Below are positions 1 through 9,147 of a DNA stretch of 64,000 nt, piece after piece. Where the stretch lies: contig NZ_CP072829.1 in the NCBI RefSeq assembly GCF_017945865.1, positions 1,612,001 through 1,676,000 of the forward strand. Direction: 5' to 3'. The notes under the pieces were generated by a model. It was not told where the DNA came from and did no database searches. It worked only from the letters and a program-made list of their open reading frames with translations. Position numbers and translations under genes: made by a program. The first letter of the stretch is position 1. Every line of letters starts with the position of its first letter. This DNA comes from Xiamenia xianingshaonis (GTDB lineage: Bacteria; Actinomycetota; Coriobacteriia; Coriobacteriales; Eggerthellaceae).

Positions 1-519
1 TTCCATCCCCAGCCCGAGCGCCGCATACAGCGCCCGGTACAGGTGGTAGGTCTGCGTGGCCACGACGATGCGGTCCGCGCCGAACACGTGCTTGGCCCGG
101 TACATGCTTTCATAGGTGGAAAAGCCCGCATGGTCGCAGAACACGTCTTCGGCCGGCACGCCATGTTCGACGGCATAGGCCTTCATGGCGGCCACCTCGT
201 TGTAGGAGGCCGTGCCGTTGTCCCCGCTCATGATGATTTTCGGGGCGGCCCCGGCCTGATACAGCGCGATGCCGTCGTCCAGCCGGTCGCGCAGCATGTT
301 CGACGGCGTGCCATCCGGGTGCACGGCGGCGCCCAGCACGACGATGGCGTCGGCGTCGAAGCCGGCCGCTTCTTCGGGCGTGACGATGTCGTCGCACGTC
401 GTGGCGACGACCGCCACGTTCGTGCCGACGACCACGACAAGTACCGCCAGCACCAGCGCCAACGCCCAAGCGACCATCGTCCTCAACCACCCGCGCTTGC
501 TTTTTTCATGTCGTCCCAT
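1..519 (-). CDS. SanA/ElyC/YdcF (DUF218) family membrane protein, 3' end cut by window edge
   Basis: The reading frame starts at the ATG at 519, directly abutting the leuS stop codon (TAG 522-520), and runs off position 1, leaving 173 residues. A basic N-terminus is followed by one hydrophobic segment (about residues 14-33, Leu/Val-rich), then a DUF218-like core. It contains DAIVVLGAAV, a KIIMSGDNG segment and a later TQTYHLYRAL segment. In this family these form the fold of envelope proteins such as SanA, ElyC and YdcF, some of which act in envelope barrier function or peptidoglycan-precursor handling. The substrate here is unknown. Its position suggests co-transcription with leuS. The missing part is probably only the last few tens of residues. 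Confidence 0.8.
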   Translation of the reverse strand, partial: MGRHEKSKRGWLRTMVAWALALVLAVLVVVVGTNVAVVATTCDDIVTPEEAAGFDADAIVVLGAAVHPDGTPSNMLRDRLDDGIALYQAGAAPKIIMSGDNGTASYNEVAAMKAYAVEHGVPAEDVFCDHAGFSTYESMYRAKHVFGADRIVVATQTYHLYRALYAALGLGME

Positions 520-3081
520 CTACTTCGCGACGATGTTCACCAAACGGCCGGGCACCACGACGACCTTCTTCACGTCCTTGCCGGCAAGCGCGCCGGCAAC
601 CGCCTCGCGCGCCGCAGCCTCGGCCACGTCGGGCGCAGCGTCAGCCGCAACGACGATCTTCGCCTTCACCTTGCCGTTGAGCTGCACGGCCAGCTCGACC
701 ACGTCGGCCTTCGCCTTTTCGGGATCGAAGTCGGGCCAGGGCTGCACGTGCACCGATTCCGCCTGCCCCAGCGCCTCGTGCCACAGCTCTTCGGCCCAAT
801 GCGGGGCCATGGGCGCGAGCAGCTTCACCAGCACGCCGGCGACCTCGACGTCGAACGCCGCCGTCGCCTCCGTCGCCGCTCGATCGGCAGCCGAGCATTT
901 GCGCAGGTAGTCGCCGACCGCGTTGGAAAGTTCCATGACGGCGGCCATGGCCGTGTTGAAGTTGTTGCGCTCGATGTCGTCGATGACCTTGCCGACCACG
1001 CGATGCCGTTCGCGCACGGCCGTCTCGAACGCTTCGGTGCGCTCGGCCTCGCTCGCCGCGCCGTCCTGATAATACGTGTCGTCGCCGGCTTGTCCCACCA
1101 GGTCGAACACTTGGCGCCACGCCCGGGAGAGGAACTTGTACATGCCCGCCAGGCCGTCTTCGTTCCACAGCTTTTCCTTGTCGGGCGGCCCCATGAACAG
1201 CATGGCCGCACGCACCGCGTCGGCGCCGTAGCCTTGGATCATCTCTTCGGGCGAGACGACGTTGCCCTTCGACTTGCTCATGACGTCACCGTGCTCGTCA
1301 AGCACCATGCCCTGGCACAGAAGGTTCGTGAACGGCTCGTCAAAATCCAGCATGCCGCAGTCGCGCAGCACCTTGGTGAAGAAGCGGCTGTAGAGCAGGT
1401 GCAGAATGGCATGCTCGATGCCGCCGATGTACTGGTCCACCGGCATCCAAGCGTTGGCGCAGGCCGGATCGAAGGGCGCGCCTTCGTTGTGCGGGTCGGT
1501 GTAGCGCATGTAATACCAGCTGGAGCACGTGAAGGTGTCCATCGTGTCCGTTTCGCGCTTGGCGGGGGCGCCGCATACGGGGCACGTGGTGTTCACGAAG
1601 CCGGCGTGCGTGGCAAGCGTCTCGCCGGCGGCCAGGTCGATGTCCTCGGGCAGGCGGACCGGCAGCTGGTCTTCGGGCACGGGCACCACGCCGCAGTGCG
1701 GGCAATGGACGGCCGGGATGGGATTGCCCCAGTAGCGCTGGCGCGAGATGAGCCAGTCGCGCAGGCGGAACTCCACGGTGCGCGTGCCGGCGTCGTGTTC
1801 TTCCAAGAAGGCGACGACGGCTTCTTCGGCCGGCGAATGCTTGCCGCCGACGAGCCCCGTGAAGGGCCCGGACTGCACGAGCACGCCTTCCGCCGCATAG
1901 GCGCTCTCCCAGTCGACCTCGGTCACCACGCGGCCCCGCTCGTCTTTGAGCTGGGGATACAGCGGGTCGTCTTCCGGCAGGATGATGGGAATGATGGGCA
2001 GGTCGTACTTGCGGGCGAACTCGAAGTCGCGCTGGTCGCCGCAGGGCACGGCCATGACCGCCCCCGTGCCGTAGTCGGCCACGATGTAGTCGGCCACCCA
2101 CACAGGCACCTGCTCGCCGTTCACCGGGTTGAGCACGTAGCGCCCCGTGAACACGCCGTGCTTCTCGTGGTCGCCCTGGGCGCGCTCAAGGGCGCTCACC
2201 TTCTTCGCCGCCTCGACCAGCTCGCGCACCGCCTCTTCGCGCCCCGTGCCTTCCACCAAGTCCGCAAGGCCGGCGTATTCCGGCGCCAGCACGAAAAAGC
2301 TGCAGCCGAACAGGGTGTCTGCGCGGGTGGTGAACACGGTGATCTTCTCACCCGTGGGATTGCCGTCAAGCCCCACGAGCTCGAAGTCGACGTTGGCGCC
2401 TTCCGACCGGCCGATCCAGTTGGCCTGCTGCTGCTTCACGCGCTCGGGCCAGCCGTCCAGCTGGTCGAGGTCGTCCAGAAGCTGCTGGGCGTAATCGGTG
2501 ATCTTGAAGTACCACTGGGTCAGGTCGCGTTTCTCCACTTCGGAGTCGCAGCGCCAGCAGCGCCCCTCGATGACCTGCTCGTTGGCGAGAACTGTCCCAC
2601 AATCGGGACACCAGTTCACCGGCGAGTTGCGTCGCTCCACCAAGCCCCGCTCCCAGAACTTCAGGAAGATCCACTGGCCCCAACGGTAGTATTCCGGATC
2701 GCACGCCACCACGGTGCGGTCCCAGTCGTACGAAAAGCCCATGCGCTTGAAGCTGGCCTTTTGCGTGTCGATGTTTTGGTACGTCCACGCGGCGGGATGG
2801 CTCTTGTGCTTGATGGCGGCGTTTTCGGCGGGCAGGCCGAAGGCGTCCCAGCCCATGGGGTGCAGCACGTTGAACCCGCGCATGCGCGAATAGCGGGCCA
2901 CCACGTCTCCGTAGGTGTAGTTGCTCACGTGGCCCATGTGGATGTCGCCCGACGGATACGGGAACATTTCGAGCACGTACTTCTTCGGCTTGGACGAATC
3001 GACGTCCACGGCGTACAGGTCTTCGTCGGCCCACGTCTTTTGCCAGCGGGGCTCTATTTCATGGGGGTTGTAGGGTTTCAT
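520..3081 (-). CDS. leuS: Leucyl-tRNA synthetase
   Basis: Class Ia aminoacyl-tRNA synthetase that charges tRNA-Leu in the cytoplasm. The 853-residue length fits bacterial LeuRS. The HIGH signature appears as HMGH at residues 48-51 ([11 protein letters not shown]) and the KMSKS loop as VMSKSKGN near residue 604. Between them lie CxxC pairs of the zinc-ribbon insertions (CPDCG...CWRCD, then CPHCG and CPVCG) and the connective-polypeptide editing domain. The ATG at 3081 follows only a weak purine-rich site (GAGAGAAAG), but the N-terminus aligns well with the family. A TATAAT on this strand lies at 3168-3163. I saw no T-box-like leader. The following SanA-like gene abuts the stop codon. Confidence 0.97.
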   Translation of the reverse strand: MKPYNPHEIEPRWQKTWADEDLYAVDVDSSKPKKYVLEMFPYPSGDIHMGHVSNYTYGDVVARYSRMRGFNVLHPMGWDAFGLPAENAAIKHKSHPAAWTYQNIDTQKASFKRMGFSYDWDRTVVACDPEYYRWGQWIFLKFWERGLVERRNSPVNWCPDCGTVLANEQVIEGRCWRCDSEVEKRDLTQWYFKITDYAQQLLDDLDQLDGWPERVKQQQANWIGRSEGANVDFELVGLDGNPTGEKITVFTTRADTLFGCSFFVLAPEYAGLADLVEGTGREEAVRELVEAAKKVSALERAQGDHEKHGVFTGRYVLNPVNGEQVPVWVADYIVADYGTGAVMAVPCGDQRDFEFARKYDLPIIPIILPEDDPLYPQLKDERGRVVTEVDWESAYAAEGVLVQSGPFTGLVGGKHSPAEEAVVAFLEEHDAGTRTVEFRLRDWLISRQRYWGNPIPAVHCPHCGVVPVPEDQLPVRLPEDIDLAAGETLATHAGFVNTTCPVCGAPAKRETDTMDTFTCSSWYYMRYTDPHNEGAPFDPACANAWMPVDQYIGGIEHAILHLLYSRFFTKVLRDCGMLDFDEPFTNLLCQGMVLDEHGDVMSKSKGNVVSPEEMIQGYGADAVRAAMLFMGPPDKEKLWNEDGLAGMYKFLSRAWRQVFDLVGQAGDDTYYQDGAASEAERTEAFETAVRERHRVVGKVIDDIERNNFNTAMAAVMELSNAVGDYLRKCSAADRAATEATAAFDVEVAGVLVKLLAPMAPHWAEELWHEALGQAESVHVQPWPDFDPEKAKADVVELAVQLNGKVKAKIVVAADAAPDVAEAAAREAVAGALAGKDVKKVVVVPGRLVNIVAK

Positions 3082-3603
3082 GGATCAGCTTTCTCTCGCG
3101 GACTGCAACAGGAGGCGCATGCGCGCCGGCAAGCGCTTCCCTGTGCGAAGACGAATGGAGCCATTATAGGCAAAGGGACGGATTCATGGGAGCGGGCCCG
3201 AGAAAAACACCCGCAGAAGGCACCGGGGCGACGCGGCGCCCCTTGCGGAAAACGGGGCGGCAATGTGAATTTTCTATGAATCACACTGAAGGGCGACAGC
3301 TGTTTTTTCGAGCGCCGCGAGGGGTGCGCGACCTGAGCGCCGGGTGAAAAACCACCGGGACACAGCAGTCGGCAGGCATCTGTTATCTCAATATGCTACA
3401 ATGCTCATCTTGCCTTATACGACCGTTCTCATCAGCTATTACCGTTTTACCGCACGATCGCCGACCTTCCGGCCGACGCAAACGTTCCGTCGAACCACAA
3501 TCGGCTGGAAAAATCAAGGAAGCCTTTTCGCGAGCGGCATAAAATGTTATGTTGTCCGCAGGTTATTTACCGTTGTTTTTTATTGGAGAACACCCCAAAC
3601 TGC
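3082..3603. other. Intergenic region between leuS and the XRE gene
   Basis: About 520 bases separate the divergent leuS and XRE genes. The leuS-proximal half is GC-rich and holds the leuS -10-like TATAAT. The XRE-proximal half (about 3380-3590) is clearly more AT-rich than the surrounding coding DNA and contains TACAAT-like boxes. No convincing small gene, RNA gene or leader fold is visible. Confidence 0.5.
3163..3168 (-). promoter_or_regulatory. Candidate -10 box for leuS
   Basis: A perfect TATAAT on the minus strand, about 80 bases upstream of the leuS start. No good -35 hexamer lies 16-18 bases upstream, so the call rests on the -10 alone. Confidence 0.4.
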
Positions 3604-3828
3604 ATGCTTATGGATACAGATCTTCAAAAACGACTCGGTACACGGCTCCGCGAGCTTCGCAAAGAGCGCACTGGCTTGAGCCAGGAAAAGTTTGCGCACG
3701 AAATCAGCGCGGACCGGACGTACTATGCCTCCATCGAGCAGGGGCGCCACGCGGCGTCCATCACGATGTTGAGCAAAATCGCCAAGGGTTTGGGCATGAC
3801 CCTTGAAGAATTGTTCAAAGGCCTCTGA
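3604..3828 (+). CDS. Small XRE-family helix-turn-helix regulator
   Basis: A 74-residue protein that is almost entirely one Cro/C1-type HTH: RLGTRLRELRKERTGLSQ, then FAHEISADRTYYASIEQG and a third helix followed by LEELFKGL. Such single-domain proteins bind short palindromes as dimers and often repress their own gene. The start is ambiguous. ATG 3604 and ATG 3610 are in frame, with GGAG at 3585-3588 favouring the first. An upstream in-frame ATG at 3544 would add an unconserved cysteine-rich extension. It lies alone between leuS and the CAP-protein gene, with no partner gene that would make it an antitoxin. Its target is unknown. Confidence 0.8.
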   Translation: MLMDTDLQKRLGTRLRELRKERTGLSQEKFAHEISADRTYYASIEQGRHAASITMLSKIAKGLGMTLEELFKGL

Positions 3829-3903
3829 TTTCACCTGCGTCTTTCCCCTTTTGCTTGTTCGCTGCCCTGCGTTTTTGCTTCACGTGCACCAGCAAACTCC
3901 ATC

Positions 3904-3936
3904 AAAACCGAGCGCCCCGCCAATGACGGGGCGCTC
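3904..3936 (-). terminator. Rho-independent terminator after the CAP-domain protein gene
   Basis: A perfect 10-bp stem (GAGCGCCCCG at 3910-3919 with its complement at 3927-3936) and a 7-base loop, followed on the minus strand by a TTTT run at 3907-3904. It lies 30 bases past the stop of the minus-strand gene at 3966. On the plus strand it may also slow readthrough from the XRE gene. Confidence 0.8.
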
Positions 3937-3965
3937 GTTCGTTCAGACAACTGGCGGCCGGCGGC

Positions 3966-6482
3966 CTATGCTTTGACCCGTTTCCCGTCCGCGCCGATCT
4001 TGTGGCCCTCAACGGTGGTGTTGATGGCCATGACGCCGGACTGGTAAACGTAATAGTCGCCGATCCACTTGTTGCGGCTGAGCGCGCCCGACAATTCGAA
4101 GTGGTACCAGGAATTGCCGATCCAGGTCCACCCGCGCGCCATGACGCCGCTGCCGTCGAAGTAATAGGTCTGGTTGCCTTCCCACAGCCAGCCCGTCTTC
4201 ATGACGCCGGAAGCGTTGAGGTAGTACCACTTGACCCCCTGCTTGAACCAGCCGGTCTTCATGACGCCGGAGCCGTCATGGAAGTACCACTGGTTGTTCG
4301 CGTTCGACCAGCCGACGGCCATGACGCCCGACGGCTTCAGGTAGTACCACTTGTCGTTTTCGCGGTACCAGCCGGTCTGCATCGCGCCAGAACTCTTCAG
4401 GTGGTACCACGAGGCCCCTACGCGCGTCCAGCCGGTCTGCATGACGCCGGAGCCGTTGAAGTAGTACCACGCCCCGCCGATCTTCTGCCAGCCGGTCTGC
4501 ATGGCGCCCGACGAGGCCAGGTAGTACCACGCCCCGCCGTCGTACAGCCAGCCGGTCTGCATGTAGCCCTTGCCGTCGAAGTGGTACCACACGCCGCCGA
4601 TCTTCTTCCAGCAGTTGGCGGGATAGGTGTTGTCGGCGTTGCGGTACCACCACTTGCCGTTCGTCACGTTCCAGCCGACGGCCGGCTTGTTGCTCGAGCT
4701 CGGCTTCGTGCTCGGCTTCGTCGTCGGCGTGTACGACGTCGGCGGCGGCGGCGTCGTGCCACTGCTGGCGCTGCTGCTGCCGCCGTTGGCCGACGAGCCC
4801 TTGATCGTGTAGGTGATCCTGACGGTTCCGCCGTAGTTGCCTTTTCCGGTGATCTGGCAGATCGCCACCGTGTTGCGCGTGGCGCTGCCGCGGTTGTTGC
4901 TGTAGGCGACGGTGTAGTCGCGGCCCTTGACCAGCGTTGTGCCGCCCACGACGACCTTCGGCTCGGGAGCGATGTCGCGCCCGGTGTAGGCGTAGGTCTT
5001 GTTGATGCCGGTGATCGTGGCCTTCGTGAGCGATTGCGGGTTGATGCGGTATTCCGCCCGCACCTTGCCGTCGTAGTTGCCCATGCCGATGACGGTCACC
5101 TGGTACACGCCGGCGTTGACCGAGGACCCGGGATATTTCACGCGGTAGTCGGCGCCGGCCTTCAAGACCTTGCTGCCGGCGGCCACCGTCACGCGCGGCG
5201 TCTGGGCCTTGCCGTTGTAGGTGAACGACTTCGGCGACGGCACGACCTTGGTGATGGGCGCGCACAGCCCGAAGAAGCTCACGTCGTATTCCACCGGCTG
5301 CTCAATGCCCGTGACGCTGACGGAATAGGCGTCCCCTTCGGCGACTTTCAGGCCCCGCGGGCTGAAGATGATGCAGCCGCGCTGGCCGAACCCTTGGGAG
5401 TCGACGTGCAGCTCGCCGTCGCCGCCCTTGCTGGAAAGGTTCCACGTCTTGCCGGTTTTCTTGTTCTTGACGGTGACGCGCACGGCGGCAACGTCTTCGT
5501 CGGCGATGGTCTTGCCGACGGAAAGCGACCAGGCCGACCCGGGAGCGAACAGTTCGGTGGGAGTGCACTGCGCCGGCCAGGCGACGTTGATTTCAGAGCC
5601 TCTGCGGGACCTGTCGGTGGCGCTCATCGCGAACCAGTGCGCGCGCTGGCCCTTCGGCGTGTCGACGGCGCCAAAGCCGATCTTGCCCATAGAGGGGTTA
5701 AGCAGCCAGCGGCGATGGTTCAGAAGCGTTTCGACGTCGCCGTTGCTGGAATCGTACATCCACCCCTGCAGGATCACTTCCTGCAGGTTCTCGAAGTTGT
5801 CGCTGCCGCTTGCGCGATTGCCCAGCCTCCAGTCGGTGATGGCCAGCTCGTACAGCTCGTCGCTCATGTCGGCGGGCTTTCCCGGAACGACGGGCGACTC
5901 GCTTGCGAAAGGATCGTTCAAAACGGCCATGAGCAGCGCCGTGGCCTGGGCTTCCGCGTTATAGCCGCCGTCAAGGGACACGTCGTCGTTCAACCCGGCG
6001 ACGTAGCGGCAGAAGTTGACGAGCTTCACGGCGTTGTTCAGCGTCGCGGGGTCCAGAGAGCCTGGCGAAAGCGGCTTCGTCACGGACGGGGCGGTGGAAA
6101 AGCCCATGTCGACGTTGAGCGCAATGCCGTTGTCGCGGAAGTACTTCGCGATTTCCTGCTGCGTGTGCGCCGCCACGCCCGGCTTGACGGGCTCGGCCGG
6201 CTTGGCAGGTTCGGCTGGCTCGGCGGAATCGCCGGCAGCGGGCTTGTCTTGGGTGGAATCGCCGGCGGCAGGCGAGGTCGCGTCGGACGCTTCGCCTGAA
6301 GCGGCAAGCGCCGCATCGGCGGCTTCGCTGCCCGCAACCGCAACGACCTCGTTTTGCGCCTGGTCAGCGGCTGCATCCGGCGCCTCGGCGGCAGAAGCCG
6401 CGCCGGCCGCCGCGAACGACAGCGCCACGGCCGCCAAGCAGGCGAAGCACCAGCGCTTGGCCGCGCATCGAAGGTTCTGCAT
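3966..6482 (-). CDS. Secreted CAP-domain protein with Ig-like repeats and C-terminal cell-wall-binding repeats
   Basis: An 838-residue exported protein. A signal peptide ends near residue 32 (AGAASA|AEA) and is followed by an Ala/Glu/Pro-rich linker. Residues about 110-330 resemble a CAP/SCP module (NAVKLVNFCRYVAGL near its start, LNHRRWLLNP later). Two Ig-like/MBG-type repeats follow (GVYQVTVIGMGNYDG and a sister repeat), then a Thr/Pro/Ser linker. About ten repeats of the type GW..GGxWYYFxxSGVMQTGW make up roughly residues 590-838. In related proteins these repeats bind choline or glucan in the cell wall, so the protein is probably held non-covalently at the surface. A good ribosome site (AAGGGAG) lies 5 bases before the ATG. 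It is transcribed alone. The CAP substrate or ligand is unknown. Confidence 0.85.
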   Translation of the reverse strand: MQNLRCAAKRWCFACLAAVALSFAAAGAASAAEAPDAAADQAQNEVVAVAGSEAADAALAASGEASDATSPAAGDSTQDKPAAGDSAEPAEPAKPAEPVKPGVAAHTQQEIAKYFRDNGIALNVDMGFSTAPSVTKPLSPGSLDPATLNNAVKLVNFCRYVAGLNDDVSLDGGYNAEAQATALLMAVLNDPFASESPVVPGKPADMSDELYELAITDWRLGNRASGSDNFENLQEVILQGWMYDSSNGDVETLLNHRRWLLNPSMGKIGFGAVDTPKGQRAHWFAMSATDRSRRGSEINVAWPAQCTPTELFAPGSAWSLSVGKTIADEDVAAVRVTVKNKKTGKTWNLSSKGGDGELHVDSQGFGQRGCIIFSPRGLKVAEGDAYSVSVTGIEQPVEYDVSFFGLCAPITKVVPSPKSFTYNGKAQTPRVTVAAGSKVLKAGADYRVKYPGSSVNAGVYQVTVIGMGNYDGKVRAEYRINPQSLTKATITGINKTYAYTGRDIAPEPKVVVGGTTLVKGRDYTVAYSNNRGSATRNTVAICQITGKGNYGGTVRITYTIKGSSANGGSSSASSGTTPPPPTSYTPTTKPSTKPSSSNKPAVGWNVTNGKWWYRNADNTYPANCWKKIGGVWYHFDGKGYMQTGWLYDGGAWYYLASSGAMQTGWQKIGGAWYYFNGSGVMQTGWTRVGASWYHLKSSGAMQTGWYRENDKWYYLKPSGVMAVGWSNANNQWYFHDGSGVMKTGWFKQGVKWYYLNASGVMKTGWLWEGNQTYYFDGSGVMARGWTWIGNSWYHFELSGALSRNKWIGDYYVYQSGVMAINTTVEGHKIGADGKRVKA

Positions 6483-6884
6483 GAAAACTCCCTTCTCTCG
6501 TCTTCAGCCTGCTCCCCCGACGACGCACGCTTGCGAAAGGAGCGCCGATCGATCCCGCCGGATGCAGAACCCCACGGCGGATTCGATAAGCGATTCCCTC
6601 ATCATTACGGCCCCAAACCGGATGCGCCGGTCGTTTTCGCGGGAAGCACAACTTTTTGTCATGATAGCGCGGCGGTTTTTCCTTGTCCATATTCAGGTGA
6701 AGGGTGGGTGGGGCTGAACGTCGGGGCGGAGCAGCGGGCAGCGGCAGAAGGGCGGGGCGAGTGTTTTGGCGATGTGACGCCCCCGTTCCAATATCGTGAA
6801 ATCCTTCAGGAGGGCAAAACCGACTCCTTATAATGGTGGCTCGTTGAAAACCAGCCTCATTGAGCCAAGGACCGCACCGCCGAC
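6483..6884. other. Divergent intergenic region between the CAP-protein and flippase genes
   Basis: About 400 bases hold the start signals of both genes: the CAP-protein ribosome site at its left edge and the flippase -10 box at 6829-6834. Nothing else is recognisable. The open frames across it have no codon bias or family resemblance. Confidence 0.4.
6829..6834 (+). promoter_or_regulatory. Candidate -10 box for the flippase gene
   Basis: A perfect TATAAT 50 bases upstream of the ATG at 6885. A weak TTCAGG at 6805-6810 with 18-base spacing could serve as the -35 element. Confidence 0.45.
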
Positions 6885-8618
6885 ATGTTCAAACGCACGC
6901 ACAACGCCATCACCGCCCCAGAAGAGCCGCGCCGCACAAGCGACGACGAGGCGACAGCGCCGGGCAAGCATCGCCTGAGGGCGGGCGCGGCGGAACCGGC
7001 GCGGCGGCGGCTTGCAAACGACGCTGGAAGCGAGGTTGCTGCGCGACAGCCAGACGACGCAGCGCTGCCGGCCGAGACGACCGAAGCGCTCGCCCGCACA
7101 GGCGCCGCAGAAGCAGGCGCGCCAGACGGCAGCACGCCGGGCGCGACCGAAGCGCTGCCGCCGGGCGACGACGCGCAGACGAAGCGCAAGAAGGACCGCA
7201 AGCCCGGCTTCGTCAAACGCACGTGCAGCCACTGGTACGACCGGCTGATGGGAGCGGTGTCCTCCGGCACGCTTTCCGGCCAGGAAGAGGAGTATTCCGC
7301 CGGGCGCACCGGACGCGACTATCTCTGGAACACCATCGGCGTCGGCACGTGGGGCATGGTCTTCCCCGTGCTCACCATCGTGGCAACGCGGCTGGTCGGC
7401 GTCGAGCAGGCCGGCATGTTCTCGCTTGCCTTCGTGACGGGCCTCATGCTCATGTTCGTGGCGAACTACGGCGTGCGCACCTACCAGGTGTCCGACGTGC
7501 AAGAAGAGCACACCTTCTCGGAATATCAGGTCAACCGATTGATTACCTGCTTGATCATGATTTTGGCGGGGGCAGCGTATTGCGCCGTTCGCGGGTACAC
7601 GGACGCCATGCTGATCATCAGCGGCGGGGTGTATGCCTACAAGCTCGTCGACGGGCTGGCCGACGTGTACGAAGGGCGCCTGCAGCAGGTCGACAAGCTG
7701 TATCTGGCCGGCATCAGCCAAACCCTCCGCTCGGTGGCGGCCGTCGCCGTCTTCTGCGTCGTGCTGTTCTTCACGCGCAACCTGGGCGCGGCCTGCGTCG
7801 CCATGGCGATCGGCGCCGCGGCCACGTTCGTCTTCGTCACGTTCCCACTCGCGCTGTTCGAAACGCCGCGGTCGAAGGGCGTTTCCCCTGGCAGCGTCAT
7901 CGAGCTTCTGAAGCGCTGCTTTCCCCTGTTCGTGGCGCTGTTCATGTACAACCTCATCGACAACATGCCGAAGTTCGTCATGGAAGGGACGCTGGCCTAC
8001 GAAAACCAGCTGTACTTCAACGCGCTGTATTTTCCGGCGCACGGCATTTTGCTCATCGTCGGCTTCATTTACAAGCCGCTGTTGCTGCGTCTGGCCAACG
8101 CCTGGGCCGACCCCGCCAAACGGCGCCGCTTCGACCTGATCATCGTTGCCATGTTCGTCGTCATCGTGGTCGTGACGCTGGCGATGGTCGCGCTGATGGG
8201 GTGGATCGGCCTGCCCATCATGGGATTTCTGTACGGACTGGACTTCGAGCCGTTCCGCGGCCTGTGCTTCATCATGCTGGCGGCCGGCGGCGTGACGGCG
8301 GGCATCGACTTTGTCTACCAGGTCATCACCGTGCTGCGCCGCCAGGGTGACGTGACGCGGATCTATCTGATCACGTTCGGGTTTTCGCTGTTCGTCCCCA
8401 TTTTGCTCATCGAGTTCACAGGGCTGCCGGGCGCGGTCATCGGGTATCTGATCGTCATGACGATTCTGCTCGTGCTGCTCGTGGGCGAATACGCGCGCAT
8501 CCGCATGGAGTACGCGCGGGCCGACAGAGAGGCAGCAGCTGCGGCGCAGTCGCAAGAAGCGCGGGAACACGCCCGTGACGTGCGAGAACTGCGCAAGATC
8601 AAGCGTGAGGGGCGGTAG
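6885..8618 (+). CDS. Polysaccharide flippase (Wzx/MATE-like, MOP superfamily)
   Basis: A 577-residue membrane protein. The first 120 or so residues are hydrophilic, rich in Ala/Arg/Glu and low in complexity. From about residue 150 a polytopic region with roughly 12-14 hydrophobic helices begins (WNTIGVGTWGMVFPVLTIVA, then LAFVTGLMLMFVANYGVRTY). This pattern is typical of oligosaccharide flippases that move lipid-linked glycan units across the membrane for surface polysaccharide assembly. The C-terminus is a charged tail rich in Arg, Ala and Glu. No glycan cluster surrounds it, so the substrate is unknown. The start at 6885 has a distant AAGGA site. A shorter product lacking part of the hydrophilic N-terminus is possible. 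Confidence 0.75.
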   Translation: MFKRTHNAITAPEEPRRTSDDEATAPGKHRLRAGAAEPARRRLANDAGSEVAARQPDDAALPAETTEALARTGAAEAGAPDGSTPGATEALPPGDDAQTKRKKDRKPGFVKRTCSHWYDRLMGAVSSGTLSGQEEEYSAGRTGRDYLWNTIGVGTWGMVFPVLTIVATRLVGVEQAGMFSLAFVTGLMLMFVANYGVRTYQVSDVQEEHTFSEYQVNRLITCLIMILAGAAYCAVRGYTDAMLIISGGVYAYKLVDGLADVYEGRLQQVDKLYLAGISQTLRSVAAVAVFCVVLFFTRNLGAACVAMAIGAAATFVFVTFPLALFETPRSKGVSPGSVIELLKRCFPLFVALFMYNLIDNMPKFVMEGTLAYENQLYFNALYFPAHGILLIVGFIYKPLLLRLANAWADPAKRRRFDLIIVAMFVVIVVVTLAMVALMGWIGLPIMGFLYGLDFEPFRGLCFIMLAAGGVTAGIDFVYQVITVLRRQGDVTRIYLITFGFSLFVPILLIEFTGLPGAVIGYLIVMTILLVLLVGEYARIRMEYARADREAAAAAQSQEAREHARDVRELRKIKREGR

Positions 8619-8632
8619 TAGAACCGCGGAGC

Positions 8633-8859
8633 GCAGTAGAAAGCGACGGCAGGACGGCGGCGTCAACATTGAAGCCTCTTATATATAGGTTAGCGTTCGC
8701 GAAGACGGGAAACGGCCGGGGGCGGGCTTGAAGAAAGGTTGTCCTTAGGGGCCCCCGGCCCTTCTGGTGGCGTCCGGCCGAAGTGAAAGGTCGCCCGACG
8801 CCGGCAAGCCGCGCCGCAGGTCGAATGAGAAAGGTTGCCCTGCGGCGGAGGCGGTGAAA
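8633..8859. repeat. Three-hairpin intergenic element, copy 1
   Basis: Nearly identical to 25047-25270. It can fold into three consecutive stem-loops. Hairpin 1 has a perfect 10-bp stem GGCCGGGGGC (8714-8723) with 8751-8760. Hairpin 2 pairs GGCGTC (8769-8774) with 8797-8802. Hairpin 3 has a perfect 9-bp stem CGCCGCAGG (8812-8820) with 8839-8847. Each loop carries GAAAGGT followed by a variant of TGCC (boxes at 8733, 8785 and 8829). On the minus strand, the sense strand of the surface-protein gene, the loops read ACCTTTC. The repeated design and its duplication beside a paralogous gene pair suggest a structured RNA. The transcribed strand is not known. Confidence 0.75.
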
Positions 8860-9084
8860 TGAATCGCTGCCAGTCACGAGGTCTGCCCGAACCGGCGGCG
8901 ACTTTGCATGCAGGCGAGCAGACGCAATGCTCTGCACGCCCGCACAAGGCCCGCAGCAAGGGAAACGGCTCCGAACGAAGCCGGAATCCCCCGCCGGGGT
9001 CCAAAGGACCGAGGCTGCAGGCCGAAACCCGAGCCTCAGTCCCAAAACACAAAGGTAAAGCCAGACCAGAACGCCGGCCGACGA

Positions 9085-9119
9085 GACAGAGGCCGGGGCG
9101 GAAGCCCCAGACCTCTGTC
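9085..9119 (-). terminator. GC-rich hairpin downstream of surface protein copy 1
   Basis: GACAGAGG at one end pairs with CCTCTGTC at the other, and the stem continues through a GGGGC/GCCCC pairing around a short loop. It begins 29 bases past the stop codon. No T-run follows, so it may act as an mRNA 3'-end stabiliser or pause site, not a canonical terminator. Confidence 0.5.
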
Positions 9120-9147
9120 CTCAGGAAAGCGTCAGCCTAGACGCGGC

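Larger units (their letters stand above)
8619..9147. other. Gene-free region downstream of surface protein copy 1 and the flippase
   Basis: 529 bases without a credible gene. It holds the first copy of the three-hairpin element (8633-8859), a degenerate spacer partly matching the spacer of copy 2 (for example cgagcctcagtcccaaa near 9029 against cgagcctcggtcccaaa near 25423), and a hairpin at 9085-9119 just past the stop codon of the surface protein gene. Confidence 0.6.

Noticed and set aside
43-3279. Long open frame antisense to leuS
   Set aside because: In GC-rich DNA the opposite strand of a real gene often stays open. The translation is His/Arg/Val-rich and low in complexity, with no family resemblance. 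The leuS strand has all LeuRS motifs. The same reasoning removes the long frames opposite the surface proteins, glnN, guaB, the activase fusion and others.
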